A stretch of DNA of 64,000 nucleotides, from the NCBI GenBank assembly GCA_030789695.1, contig CM061142.1:277257043-277321042 (forward strand), given 5' to 3'. A program made the translations under genes and the position numbers. Positions within the stretch are counted from its first letter, which is position 1. The number at the start of each line of letters is the position of its first letter. The notes below the pieces were generated by a model. The model was not told the DNA's origin and searched no databases. It was given only the letters and a program-made list of their open reading frames with translations. The DNA is from Scilla litardierei. Lineage: Eukaryota > Streptophyta > Magnoliopsida > Asparagales > Asparagaceae. Below are positions 1 to 10,696 of this stretch, piece by piece.

Positions 1-572
1 GATCTGTATCCACTCTCACGATCTACAGATTGGGATACTACACCAAGGTGGGTTCTAGCAGTCAGGCTACTCTCGTATTCACTGACTAGCGGATCGGGGG
101 TTAGTAATCATCACTAGCATGCAAGTCACTCCCATGATCACGAGCCCGTGAAGATGGCGCTAATCCCTAATCAGATTCGTGGAGATCTTCCCTCAAACAT
201 GGAGCTACTTTTGCAATTCTCCAATTCTAGGGCTAATCCACCAAAACCCATGTTCAAACTACTATAGAGCAACCCTAGATTCATTCAACTAAGGTTAACC
301 TAACATCCAATCCTTATAATCCTAGGGTTCATCCCTAACCCTAGAAATAGATCTACTCAATCATGGAAAAAGATATGAAAACAATAGAAATCAACATCAC
401 AAGCAAACAACAAAGGCAATAAATAAGATTCAATAGGAAAATACTTAGCTTCATGAAGATTTGATACAAAATCGCCAAGAAGGGGGCAGATGGCATGGCC
501 TAGCCTCTAAAATTGTCTCCTAGCACCAAAACTGAATAAAAACCGGCCTCCCCAATGATGGATGCTCAAAAA

Positions 573-582
573 CTATTTATAG
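573..582 (-). promoter_or_regulatory. TATA-like box of the Athila-type LTR fragment
   Basis: The minus strand reads CTATAAATAG, preceded by the palindrome cluster at 655-1000 and followed by 'gtttttgagcatcc'. The same arrangement (palindromes, TATA box, leader) recurs in several LTRs of this window. The promoter role is inferred from position and consensus. Confidence 0.55.
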
Positions 583-654
583 CCCCTAGAAAACCCTAAA
601 AACTACCCCCAAAAACCCAAACAGATCGCAAATTGCAGGTGCTGAGACATGAAC

Positions 655-1000
655 CACTCGGTTGAGCGAGCCCTAGCACTCGGTCGAGCGCCTTCTTTGT
701 GCTCTGGCTTCTAAGTCTTCGAAAAGGGGCCACTCGGTCGAGCGGGGTAAGTCACTCGAGTGGAATCAACAGAGATTTCCAAGTTAAATCTGGGGGTCGT
801 CTACAGAGGGTCGCTCGATCGAGGAGGTAGGCCACTCGGTCGAGCGGTCGAGATAGGTAAGCCGCTCGGTCGAGCGAGGTAGGTTGCTCGGTCGAGCGAC
901 CTACGGACTTGAAGCTCTTCTTGGCCCTCTCTTTGATCTTCTCTTTTGCGACCTCAGCTTGGCCGAGCAGGGTAGCCGCTCGGCCGAGCGACCTGGAATT
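655..1000. repeat. CGCTCGGTCGAGCG-type palindrome cluster
   Basis: About nine imperfect copies of a 12-14 bp palindrome with core CTCGGTCGAGCG (variants with CGGCCGAGCG) lie 10-60 bp apart. They sit on the upstream side of the TATA-like box at 573-582 when read on the minus strand, that is in the U3 part of the LTR. Confidence 0.75.
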
Positions 1001-1299
1001 TAGCTCTTGGTCCTCTTCCTTCTTTCCTTCCTCCTCTTTATCTTCTTTGCTTCCTTCTTCATCTTCTTCCTCTCCAGCAGCATGAAATCCTTAATTACGA
1101 TGCCATTGACGCTCCGATATCGACGACTATGTCCTTCTCTCCAATATGCTCCAAATTGCTCGATATTCCCTGAAATGCAACCAAACACTCTTAAAGTCAA
1201 ATAGTTCCAATCATCAACATAAAAGCATATAAAATCGAGATTTAAGAAATCATTTTGACGGGTAAACATATAGATGAAATGTGGAATATTATGATACAT

Positions 1300-1970
1300 C
1301 ATTGAATGGTGAACGCATAGGAAAAAGTGGCACTCCATTTTGAGTCTGTTTGACCCCTTAAATGATGCTCCAAAGTTGTCCAAAAACTGTTTTTTCGCAA
1401 AAGACACAGCCGCCAAATTAAGTCGTGCAACCCTATGAGTGTGGTTCCCACAGTGGGTCCCACAATCCCAGCCGACGGCTGGGCGCGTCCGGAGCACATG
1501 CCCAGCAGCCGCGTGTAAAGCACATGCCAGGGCACACGGGCTGGGCACCCGCCCGCATGCGCGGGCGTGCATGACCCGCCGAGTGGTCGGGTCGGGTGCC
1601 CACCCACCAAGTGGGTCGGGCGGCCCACGGGTCGGGCGTCTACGGGTGCGGGCCCTGACCCGCAATGCCCTAAATGTGCCTATTAGCTGTTTTGGTTCTA
1701 ACTTGTGCGTTTGGCGTCCGTTTTGGACGCCATTCGAACATTGGTTTAGACCGGGACGTCCCCGTCATCTAGGTGACCTTTTCCTCGTGTTTATTTTATT
1801 AAATATGTACGTAAATATTAACGACATACTTAATTCCTTTTGCAATACCTCCACAATAATAATATTTTAGACTTATATCATAAACTCTTTACGACTTAAT
1901 TAATTCCCTTGTAATATTAAAATCCATTTGCATCAAATACAAATTAACTGAGGGAATACATCCCTCAACA
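1300..1970 (-). repeat. Left (3') LTR remnant of copia-1
   Basis: Aligns with 7383-7529 plus 14403-14898, sharing the 'actccattttgag' segment, the GC-rich 'gggtcggg' block and the 'tttagaccgggacgt' segment. It ends at 1970 in CTCAACA as the right copy does. The outer part of the LTR (the equivalent of 6630-7380) is missing, so this copy is truncated on its left side. A GC-rich inverted-repeat block occupies 1440-1660. Confidence 0.7.
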
Positions 1971-3030
1971 TCTTCCACTCGCACTCAGTATCATTTATCC
2001 CGAATCCAGAAGATATCTGCAAACTCTTTGCAGTTTTCTGTTTCTTGCATCAAATGCATTTTCTCCCTAATTTCTATCTATTACTTGATGAAGGTATTAC
2101 TTTGTGTAAGACCTAAAACCTGAACCTACTACATGTGGGGCTCGAAACCCCAGAAGACAGTAACCACAAGCAACAGGTGTCGTCCCTGTTTCGGTAACAT
2201 ACTTATGTGTTTATCTCATTGACATGAGTATTGTTGGGACCACCATGGCTGTGTCCATGATGAATACCGCTGTTTTAGTCCCTTCGTCAAAACTATGTCG
2301 ATTAGTCAAGCCTAAGGTATGGTCAACTGTCAACCCCAATAGCTCAAAGCTGGTTAGTCTCCATCGATCTTTATTCAAATAATGTTGGACTACTTCCAAC
2401 ATACTCTGGCCAGATTTTTTACTACAGATCGAACTAACACATACGACACTAACTCCCCTTGACTGGGAGAGACGAATCCTATCTTGATCATTACTCTCCT
2501 CGCACGCTTCAAATGTCGCCCAAGCAAAGTCCTTTCAATGGAACTTGCTCGAAGGCTAGATCAGAGATCTAAGTGATACCGTTCATGTATAGGTTCGTAC
2601 AATGACCTCAAGTCTGAGGACCAACTTGCTTTCATCACCGAGAGTTATCATTGACAGTTTAGTCAATGTTAACCATTTGATAACTCTCGATGGGTCATTC
2701 AGGGAACTCATTCTCCAATGAGCACATATATCTCGTCTTCGACTTCGCCAAGTCAAACGACCATGAAATCGTCGTCACCACTCCATGGTGAAAACTAAGA
2801 CACAATAGTCTATCCGATGTGTTTATATCCCTTTTCTGAAACAGCTACGACCACAAACATTTTTAGACCAATGCTACACTCGGTCAAATACTTCTCCATG
2901 ATCGATATCTCCAACTTGATACATGTTTGACCTCGCATTAAGTTTCAGGACTAAACCTAAGTTCTAAAAACTATACAATTATTAACTTAGGTAAATTCTT
3001 ACCAAACAGCTTATTGTTATTTTGAACAAA
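1971..3030 (-). other. copia-1 3' non-coding internal region
   Basis: Immediately right of the LTR the minus strand reads GAGTGGAAGA, a weak polypurine tract. The rest aligns by eye with copia-2 at 16430-17440, for example 'gggagagacgaatc' at 2466 and 16858. The region lies between the LTR and the end of pol. No coding sequence is seen. Confidence 0.5.
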
Positions 3031-5000
3031 ATGTTTGTTAAACATCTCCCACTTACACTCAGGCTCATTTATCTCAGTATCTCATACCGCAATTACACAT
3101 AAGTCTTCCTAGACTTCATGTGGTAAAGCCTTCGTGAGTGGACCTGCTAAACTGTCTTCTGTATAAACTTAAGGGGTTCTATGTTTTTACTAGATCACAG
3201 ATTTGAATCTTATCCAAATCGTTTCCTTGGTCTCTTGGAATCCATAATTTTTTTCTTATCTGGATCTCGTCCAACTTATCTTCTTCTACGAGAATAATCC
3301 AAAATAGTCACTGGTCATCTGCACGGTTCATAGTCATGTTTGATAAAGTGTCAAACTCTTTGACCATTTTCTCAAAACATATGTTCCGGCTCTTTGATGT
3401 GTCGCATGCCTTTTATTCGCTCCCACTGATATTTAAAACTATATAACTTTATTCTTCCAGTATTCTTGGTCATCATAAGCATTGACATCGAGTCTGATCT
3501 GAACATATCTGTACATATCTATTGGCAAGAAAGTTTCATCATAATCCGTTAATAGGAGTTCTGATGATAACCGTTCTCAACCAGCATAAGTTGTACTTCA
3601 CTATTTTCCTTCTACACCAATCTTCTGTCTTGAAAATTCACTTGTAGCCAAAGGGAACACTTCCTTTGGGCACGTATTCTAAGGTCCATACCTTTTTCAC
3701 GTGCAAGGACCTTTTTTGGATCGCATCAAACTATTTATCAGAGTCCCTACTTAGAATGGATTCTGGAAGCAGACTAGGACATTATCAACTATTTTGTTTT
3801 ACTTGACTCCTTCGTCTCACAAGGATCGAGTAACCATGTGACTTCCTAATGATTAATTTGAGGAATATTATATTTAGAAGGTTCTAACATAACCTTATCA
3901 AGAACATGGGCATTATTATCGGGGGCTTAACCCAGAAAGAGGATCGTAACTCAGAGTCACTAGCCATGTATTGCGCCAAGTCTAACAGAGTATGATTCAT
4001 GCTCTCCAACACACCGATGTGTTGTGAGACTTGTCCTGAGAGAAAATCTTATTCTCTTTTAATTACGCAAGAATTACATAGCAAACTATTCTACTCTTCG
4101 ATCCAATCGAAGTGATTCAAATACTTCTATCAATTTTGTTCTCTATTTCATCAGACTTGGGTTTCATCAAGAACATGTGTCTAAATAAAATAAGAACATC
4201 ATATCTTGGCTAATTAAGACTTGGGTCCGAATACATCCGTATGTAAGTGACCAATAGTTCTGCAACTCATTCTCCCACTATCCTACAAAAGGAGTTTCAG
4301 ATCATACCTTTGAGACAAGATTTACAAGTGTCTTTCGTCTCATAATACGAGAGGTCGAGAGACCCCTCTTTATGTGACTTGTCAAGCCTAAGCTCTTTGG
4401 TACGGCCTAGTCAATATTTACCCTGGATATATTTTATTACTAACTTGCGCATTCATGTATTAACTCTTAATACAACATTGTTATACATTATAATCACATC
4501 GAAACATTTCTTCTAAAGTAATGTGATGATATTCACTAAATGTGATATAAGTCTCATATGGCCTAAAGACAACTTTTGTTCATTAGCCAATATGTGAGAC
4601 TATCTCTTCCTTTGTATAACAATTATTCTGAAATTTTTGACATCAAACATGTACCATTTTCTGTTCCTCCTACAATAACTTGTCTTATGATAGACCAAGT
4701 ATTCTTTCTCAATGAATTTTCTTTAGTGCCTTCTCCTTTTGAAATCACATTTAGACATTTCTCGTCCTAACACAAATATTAGCTATGCAAGCATCACATG
4801 CATCCAAACACTTGCGCTTTACAACCTTAAGGAGACTCAACTAGTTATTCGTCTCAAGATATAATATGGATACATGGTCTTGCACCGCTCTTACACTCAT
4901 CTTCGAGTCAAACAGTTTGATCGACAACCTTGAGAAGACTCAACAAGTCGTACGGATAAACGTTCTTTAAACATCTGATGTTCAAGATGCCTCTGATCAT
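3030..5000 (-). pseudogene. Decayed copia pol (RNase H, RT, integrase remnants) of copia-1
   Basis: Minus-strand nucleotide similarity to the copia-2 pol is clear, for instance around 3119-3170 against 17545-17600, the RNase H C-terminus with the ADPFTKAL-type motif in copia-2. No frame stays open for more than a few dozen codons. Parts of the RT region appear deleted, because segments several hundred bases apart in copia-2 are close together here. It cannot encode a functional polyprotein. Confidence 0.6.
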
Positions 5001-5630
5001 AGAGGCGAGTGTTATGTAGCGTGCTTTTATTGTGTTAGACTTTAGATCTTAAGGAAATCATTGTCCTTAACTCAGTGCTAGGAAGGACACTTTAATATCA
5101 GTGAGAACACCGTTTGGTTTATCAAATAATCCTTAACCAATCATTTTGTCCATTTGACTTATTTCTTTTAAGGATGTTACGCTTTTTTATTCCACTTCGG
5201 TAAAACATAGAATTACCTTAGTTTAATGTTCATGATTTTTAAAAATAGCTAAAATGGTTTTTATTCAACTATATCCTCCCACTATTTTAGTGATGATCTT
5301 AAGCCATATAAATGAACGAATTTGGTAATTTAATGGGAAAGGGACCCAACCATCCTGAGCTTCACAACCTTGAGAAGACTCAACAAGCTGACCGACTCTG
5401 CGGTTGGTAGATAAACTCAATATCAATCACATTGCAATTGACACCCTATTGGTTTTTACCCCTAGTCACTTATGATTTTAAGGAGACTCAACAAATCATA
5501 ATGACTAGTCTAGTCGAACCTTGTTTTCATGTTTAATATTAAGGTTTGGGTTAACACCAGACTACATCATATGTATGATGGAGTCGGTTTCTAAAATAGA
5601 CCATGTCAAAGCTTGAGGAGACTCAACAAC
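4820..5630 (-). repeat. Five dispersed copies of a 16-bp motif in copia-1
   Basis: The plus-strand motif TTGAGGAGACTCAACAA, or close variants, occurs near 4828, 4928, 5368, 5475 and 5607, spaced about 100-440 bp. It lies in the 5' internal part of the element, 1.0-1.8 kb downstream of the primer site. In copia-2 three homologous sites carry a different but equally repeated sequence. Confidence 0.7.
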
Positions 5631-6617
5631 CATGACAGGCATCTTTTAGTCCTCTATTCCAAAAAACAAGGAGGGCTACGGCTAACCTTGAAAAAGATTT
5701 TTAACGTATTTGACTAGATGTCATCGATGCTTCACACAATCATAATTCGCATCCTTGCGGTCCAGCGGAACACGGCCAGGGATTTGGCTAGACCATGATC
5801 ACTATCCCTAGTCGAGCTAGAGTGATCCACAACACTAGTGAAAAACACTAGACCAGATCATGATCCATTTAAGGATACTAATTATTCATATATGTGACAT
5901 TGATTTAAAATGGCTTCATTAAAACTAGTTAATCCTATCAACTAGTTGAATCCTAAAATTCGAAATTATTCGGATTGGTTAATAACGTTTATTAAAGTCA
6001 TTATCAACTATAAGGATTATTATGGTGCTATCCTAATCATGTATTAGGGATTTAAAATTCAAGTTGCAACAATTTTAAAACATAGCCTTTTTAAAAATTA
6101 TTATTAGAACGATTAAAATAATAGTTATGGAAAAAAGGGGCTACCATAATCATGTATTAGGAGTTTAATTTGTTGCAATATTTTTAAATCATAGCATGTC
6201 CTTCAAAAATTACCATATAATTTTTCTTAAAGCTTTTAATGGCTATCCTAAAAGTTTTTCTTGTATTATCACTTAATAAGCAAGAATAATTTAACCATTA
6301 AAAAATATCAACTAAACAAGCATGATAAAAGATTAACTAAAAAGTATCACATAAAATTTAGCTAAACATGCAACTTAAAATTTATCTCATAAGTTTAAGT
6401 TACAGTAAAAATTATCATATAAGTTCAAAGATCTAATTATTAAAATTATCACATGATTTTAAAAATTAAATCTAATTTTCAAAAACAATTTTCGAAAATT
6501 AAAAACATTACATGAAAACGACTATTTACATAGTGTAATTAACAAACTCCATCTCATGGAGAAACATGTTGTATCACATATACTTTATAATTGCAAAATA
6601 TAGATCATGTAGACGTG
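5000..6617 (-). other. copia-1 5' internal region, gag not recognisable
   Basis: The region between the decayed pol and the primer site should have held gag. It is AT-rich and stop-dense in all frames. A segment near 5760-5870 ('gaacacggccagg', 'gatcactatccctag') matches copia-2 near 21252-21310. No domain could be recognised. Confidence 0.45.
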
Positions 6618-6628
6618 CTCAGATACCA
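6618..6628 (-). other. Primer-binding site of copia-1
   Basis: The minus strand reads TGGTATCTGAG directly inside the right LTR (starting at 6630). This is one base away from the copia-type initiator-methionine tRNA site TGGTATCAGAGC seen in SIRE-1. It fixes the element's minus orientation. Confidence 0.7.
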
Positions 6629-7264
6629 CTGATTAGTTTTCTGGGTCCTTAGGGCCCTAAAATCGACGTCCGACTTAAGTCGGACGGACGAAGAAAAACA
6701 TAATAGCAGCGGAAGACAACTTAAAACTATTTTAAGTCTAGCCCTAAAGAGAACACAATCTAGCCAGAATCTCTACTATCCCGGGGTTGGGTCCGACCAA
6801 CCCCTAAAGATAGATCTATCTAACATTTGCAATTATAAACGCATGTTAATAAACTACATACATTTCACTTCGTTTCCACAGAATACGAAGCGTCGTTTTC
6901 AGCAACATTTCTTTGACTCCGAAGAGATGTCCCGCGCCGCTTCTCCTAAGCCAAACCACGTCCCAAGACACATCTTGTCCCGAGCCAAACCGGTTTCCAA
7001 ACCACACCACGTCCCGAGGCGAACAACACCCTTGTCGCCAACCAACCACACGTCGTAGAAAGTTTCACCTTGAGTGAATCCTCCGTCAAGACTTTGGATC
7101 CGATCCGAACTCCTTCGTAGCTTTGCTAGAACCTGATCAAGAGCAAGGAAGAATTTAGGGAGAAGTGGGAATATTAAATTTAAGCTTAGATCCGAGCTTG
7201 CTCATGTTTAATAGAGCTACTTAGATATGGATCTTGGGACAAGTTTCAAAGAGGGGGTATGCCC

Positions 7265-7276
7265 CTATTTATATAG
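7265..7276 (-). promoter_or_regulatory. TATA-like box of the copia-1 LTR
   Basis: The minus strand reads CTATATAAATAG. After removal of SIRE-1, the GC-rich inverted-repeat block now at 14403-14590 would lie about 270-450 bp upstream of it. Confidence 0.5.
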
Positions 7277-7524
7277 GTGGCTAATCCCTCCTCTTTCTCA
7301 ATTACTTGAAGGCCAAACTTTGACGAATTTTCTCTCCCTCACCATTGAGCTCCAAGAACGATGTCACTTATCGTTGCGAAGAGGGTTGAACGATGAATGT
7401 GTAGAAAAAAGCGGTACTCCATTCCGAGTCCATTTGACCCTTTAAACGATGCTCCAATGTTGCCCAAAACACTGTTTTTTGCAAAAAAACATAGCCGCCA
7501 AATTAAGTCACGCAACCCTAGGAG

Positions 7525-7529
7525 TGTAT
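7525..7529. repeat. Target-site duplication, left copy (SIRE-1)
   Basis: tgtat directly before the SIRE-1 LTR matches tgtat at 14398-14402 directly after it. Confidence 0.9.
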
Positions 7530-9306
7530 TGTTGGATCTGGATCGTAGCCTAGAGGGGTGGTGAATAGGTTAATAAAAAATCTCATGCAACCCACGAGAA
7601 AACACACGCAGTTATAAGCACATGCAGGGTAATAAAATAACAATCACAGAATACGCACAGATATACCCTGGTTTGGTCGTCTCCACGACCTACTCCAGCC
7701 CCCGAAAGCAAATACTAGATAGATATGTAATCCTGTACAGCTACAATGAGTCAAGATCCCAAATCTACTCTCACCTAGCTCGTACGCACACCACGTGCTC
7801 TACACTCTCAATCTAGTCAGATGCTCTCCCTCCGTGACGACTCCCAAAGTCGTCAGGTCCCCAAAAATAACAAAGAAGGTAAAGCTTCCCCTACAAAGAT
7901 CGCTACTACTACACAAATAAAAATAATACTAGAGTTCAGAAATGCTCAGTTTGTGTATCGTAGTCGTCTCTGTCAATAGGCGCAGGTCAGATCTGAATCT
8001 GACGTTATGTAGTCGTCTCGTCGGCACAACTCGTCTCGCAACTCAAGTTGCGACAATCCCCCCTGGATGTAGATGCTTGGCAAGCTACGTTGCATGGATC
8101 ATCAGCCTGTTCTTAATAACTTTCCCCTTGTACTGGCTGGATGTGAGACTTTGCCATTCTTCTTTTTTTTTAGTTCTTTAATTCCACCTTGACTGCCCCT
8201 TCAATTAATTGGCCAACACCTCAAAATTTTGGCTGCTCCTCTCTCTTGTGCGTCTGTCAACAAACCACTAAAACAAAACTGAGCATGAGAATTTGCAAGG
8301 GGACACAAACATCAAAAGACCCAACAGATCTCCCTTGAAACTTGTGTTCTCCTTTGAAACTTGTGAAGTAATTATCAAGCAACTGCAACAAGGAGAATAT
8401 ATGAGTACCAAGAAGATTAACAATTCAAATCAAATATGAAGTAGAGAATTTTCGGCTTGTATTTGTGATTGGCTCTCAGAAATAATTGGTCGGCTCCTCT
8501 TTGTTGGGCTCTTGGAGAATTGTTGCCTCTTCAATGTTTTGAAGTGCTCCTCTGCAAAAAAAATTAATCATGGCTCCTTTTTTTTGTAGAGGCTCTTGAT
8601 AATTTTGGATGCCTGCAAAGAGCTCTTGGGATTTGATAATAGCCTCGTGCTTGGGATAGGTCTGTCTTCAATTTGTGCGGCACCTTCTAGCTCTCCCACA
8701 GCAGGAACTTGAATTGATTTCTTTTTTATTTTTGGAAGGGAGATTGATTTCTTTCAAAGGGGAGAGAAAAATTGATGCGGCTCCAACTATTGAAGGCCGG
8801 CCCTGGGATATTTTTATTGGTGGATGCAAAAACAGAAGTGCGGCTCCCCTAGGTTTACAGAGTTGCGGCTCTCTTCTACCCTAAAGATTTCGGCTTCAAA
8901 ATACTTTTTGGCCGCATTTTTTCTTCCCCTTGCTTGATGGTTTATATGTTGAGATGACTAGGGTTTTGCGGCAATAGGGGGCGAGATGGATGGCTAGGAT
9001 TTAGAGATTGATTAAGAGATTGACTTGGTCTAAATGGGATTTGAATTGGGAATAGATAAGAGCAAAAAATTTGATCAAATCCCACTTTGATTATATTTGT
9101 CTCCATCTCTCCCAATATTGACCAAGTCCAAATAGCTTTGTGCACACTACCTCTTCTCTATTCAACTTGCTATATGATTAGCAATTACTCCAACTATTGA
9201 GAAGATTATCGTTTCGTCTTTCCTGAAACACACTTAGCGCATACGTTACATATAATACAACGTTTGTCATCATCAAACTAGAGATCCTAGATCGTTGCTT
9301 CCAAAA
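7530..9306 (-). repeat. Left (3') LTR of SIRE-1
   Basis: Begins TGTTGGATCTGG. The last bases read ccaaaa where the other LTR has ccaaca, so the terminal CA is mutated. Between 8470 and 8890 the word GGCTC recurs about a dozen times. A TATA-like 'tttatat' lies near 8940. The right copy at 12601-14397 is near-identical. Confidence 0.88.
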
Positions 9307-9326
9307 ATCTCCCCCTTTTGATGATG
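9307..9326 (-). other. Polypurine tract of SIRE-1
   Basis: The minus strand reads CATCAAAAGGGGGAGAT next to the LTR, the typical Sirevirus second-strand primer. Further purine tracts of the same kind lie at about 9460-9475 and 9550-9566. Confidence 0.8.
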
Positions 9327-10690
9327 AAAAACCCATAAAGGATTTGTACAAATAAGTGTGCGTGTGTGACGTGTGATGAAGGATGTAATGCAATATGATA
9401 TATTCAATGAGATGAGATCAAACATTACTAGCATGCACAATATAACAATATAGATTAGCATGCTCCCCCTTTTTCCAAGCACCCCCTTCAATCAATACTA
9501 CCGTATTTTGAGCCCAATAATACCACAACTCCACAAATCTTTTTCAACACCACTTCTCCCCCTTTGTCATCGTCAAAAGTGTATTCTTGAAGATTAAAAA
9601 CATAACACATGCAAAAAGAGATAAGACAAAAAAAATAAGTAGAAAATAGAAGAGCCCAGATTCTAAATAAACAAATTCAAACTCGAAAAGGATCTTTCTG
9701 ATTCTCAAAGAATGAGGGGTATTATTAACTATAACTAGCATTTGCATGTCGTCATTCTATAATTAGCACTTCAAATCCAACGATAATAATAATTAGAATT
9801 CAACACCAACGTGTAAGTGCAATTATTAAACATAGAAGTATAAAGGGAGATACTTTTAGAAATTCAACCAAATCAATCCATCATTTTCCAAATAACTTCA
9901 TATCACCTAGGATTGATTTTCCCCAACTCATTAAAAATGAATTCAAGGTATCACACCCCAAAACATATCCTAAAAGGACTCTTATATGTGAGGGTGACAT
10001 TTCTTGACGAGTAAAAACACCAACGCTAAAGATTACCCGTAAAGCTTATGTTGGATACTCGTGGGTAGTGTATTTGTCATGAATTGTATCCATTTTTCAT
10101 ACGGAGCAATTTTCATGTTTTTTAAAATTCATTTCCTTTGTTTTGTGATCAATTTTTATTCATGGCAAATCACATCATATCCCTTGGATTTTTCAGTTAA
10201 TAATCATCCTACATTCACTTTCCAATATTCATAAATCGTATCTCCAAAAATACGACATAGTCTAATATTCGTGGAAGTGAAAGTAGGTGTAGAAATCATA
10301 TTATCAATTCATCGAACTTTGCATGGCTATTATGAAATAAAACATACGCATGTAGCCATGATAATAATACTACAATTTCTACATGGATATGATCATCATT
10401 CATTTATATCATTAGAATAATGCAAAGAGGAAGATATGCAATAAGCTATTTTTTTTGCTTTTGTCTTTTTCAAATTTTTTTTCAGTTTTATAATGAACTA
10501 AAAAACACACTAAAAACAATCAAGCAAACAAAAACAAAAACAAAAAAATCCAAGCACACAAAAAATGTTTTAAAAAATGCTATGAATGTATGCATTAAGT
10601 TCAAAGAATGAGATATACCTTCGCGTCGCTATTTGACTAAGGAGCTAAAATATTGAGACTCTCAATTTATCGCTCCTCGCCAAATTTCCG
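9327..10690 (-). other. SIRE-1 3' internal non-coding region
   Basis: AT-rich sequence between the gag end and the 3' LTR. It contains two extra minus-strand AAAGGGGGAG-type tracts. No trace of RT, RNase H or integrase was seen on either strand. Sireviruses normally have pol here, so this is either a large deletion or an unrelated filler segment. Confidence 0.6.
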
Positions 10691-10696
10691 TCTCAC

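Larger units (their letters stand above)
1..1300 (-). repeat. Athila-type LTR fragment, cut by the window start
   Basis: The stretch resembles, in the same order, the LTR of element B (40962-43184): a run ending 'ttcatccctaaccctag', then 'aaaatacttagcttcatgaag', 'gcatggcctagcctctaaaat', a TATA-like box, a palindrome cluster and a distal part with 'tattccctgaaat'. The order places it in minus orientation. No terminal TG/CA or target duplication is seen. The right limit against the copia-1 LTR is uncertain, between about 1200 and 1310. The open reading frames here fall in low-complexity or palindromic sequence and are not credible genes. Confidence 0.65.
6630..7529 (-). repeat. Right (5') LTR of copia-1, first part
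   Basis: Starts TGATTAGTTTTCTGGG next to the primer site and continues to the SIRE-1 insertion at 7530. The second part resumes at 14403, giving a full LTR of about 1396 bp. A TATA-like box lies at 7265-7276. The segment around 7060-7135 ('gtttcacctt', 'gctagaacctga') is shared with the copia-2 LTR. Confidence 0.8.

Noticed and set aside
1000..1870. Overlapping frames of 109-221 codons on both strands
   Set aside because: They lie in GC-rich inverted repeats of a copia LTR and the palindromic Athila LTR. Frames on opposite strands are equally open, and no domain is visible.
8675..8884. 69-codon frame repeated exactly at 13753-13962
   Set aside because: It is antisense to SIRE-1 and duplicated only because it lies in both LTRs. 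It has no domain and no ATG-supported context.
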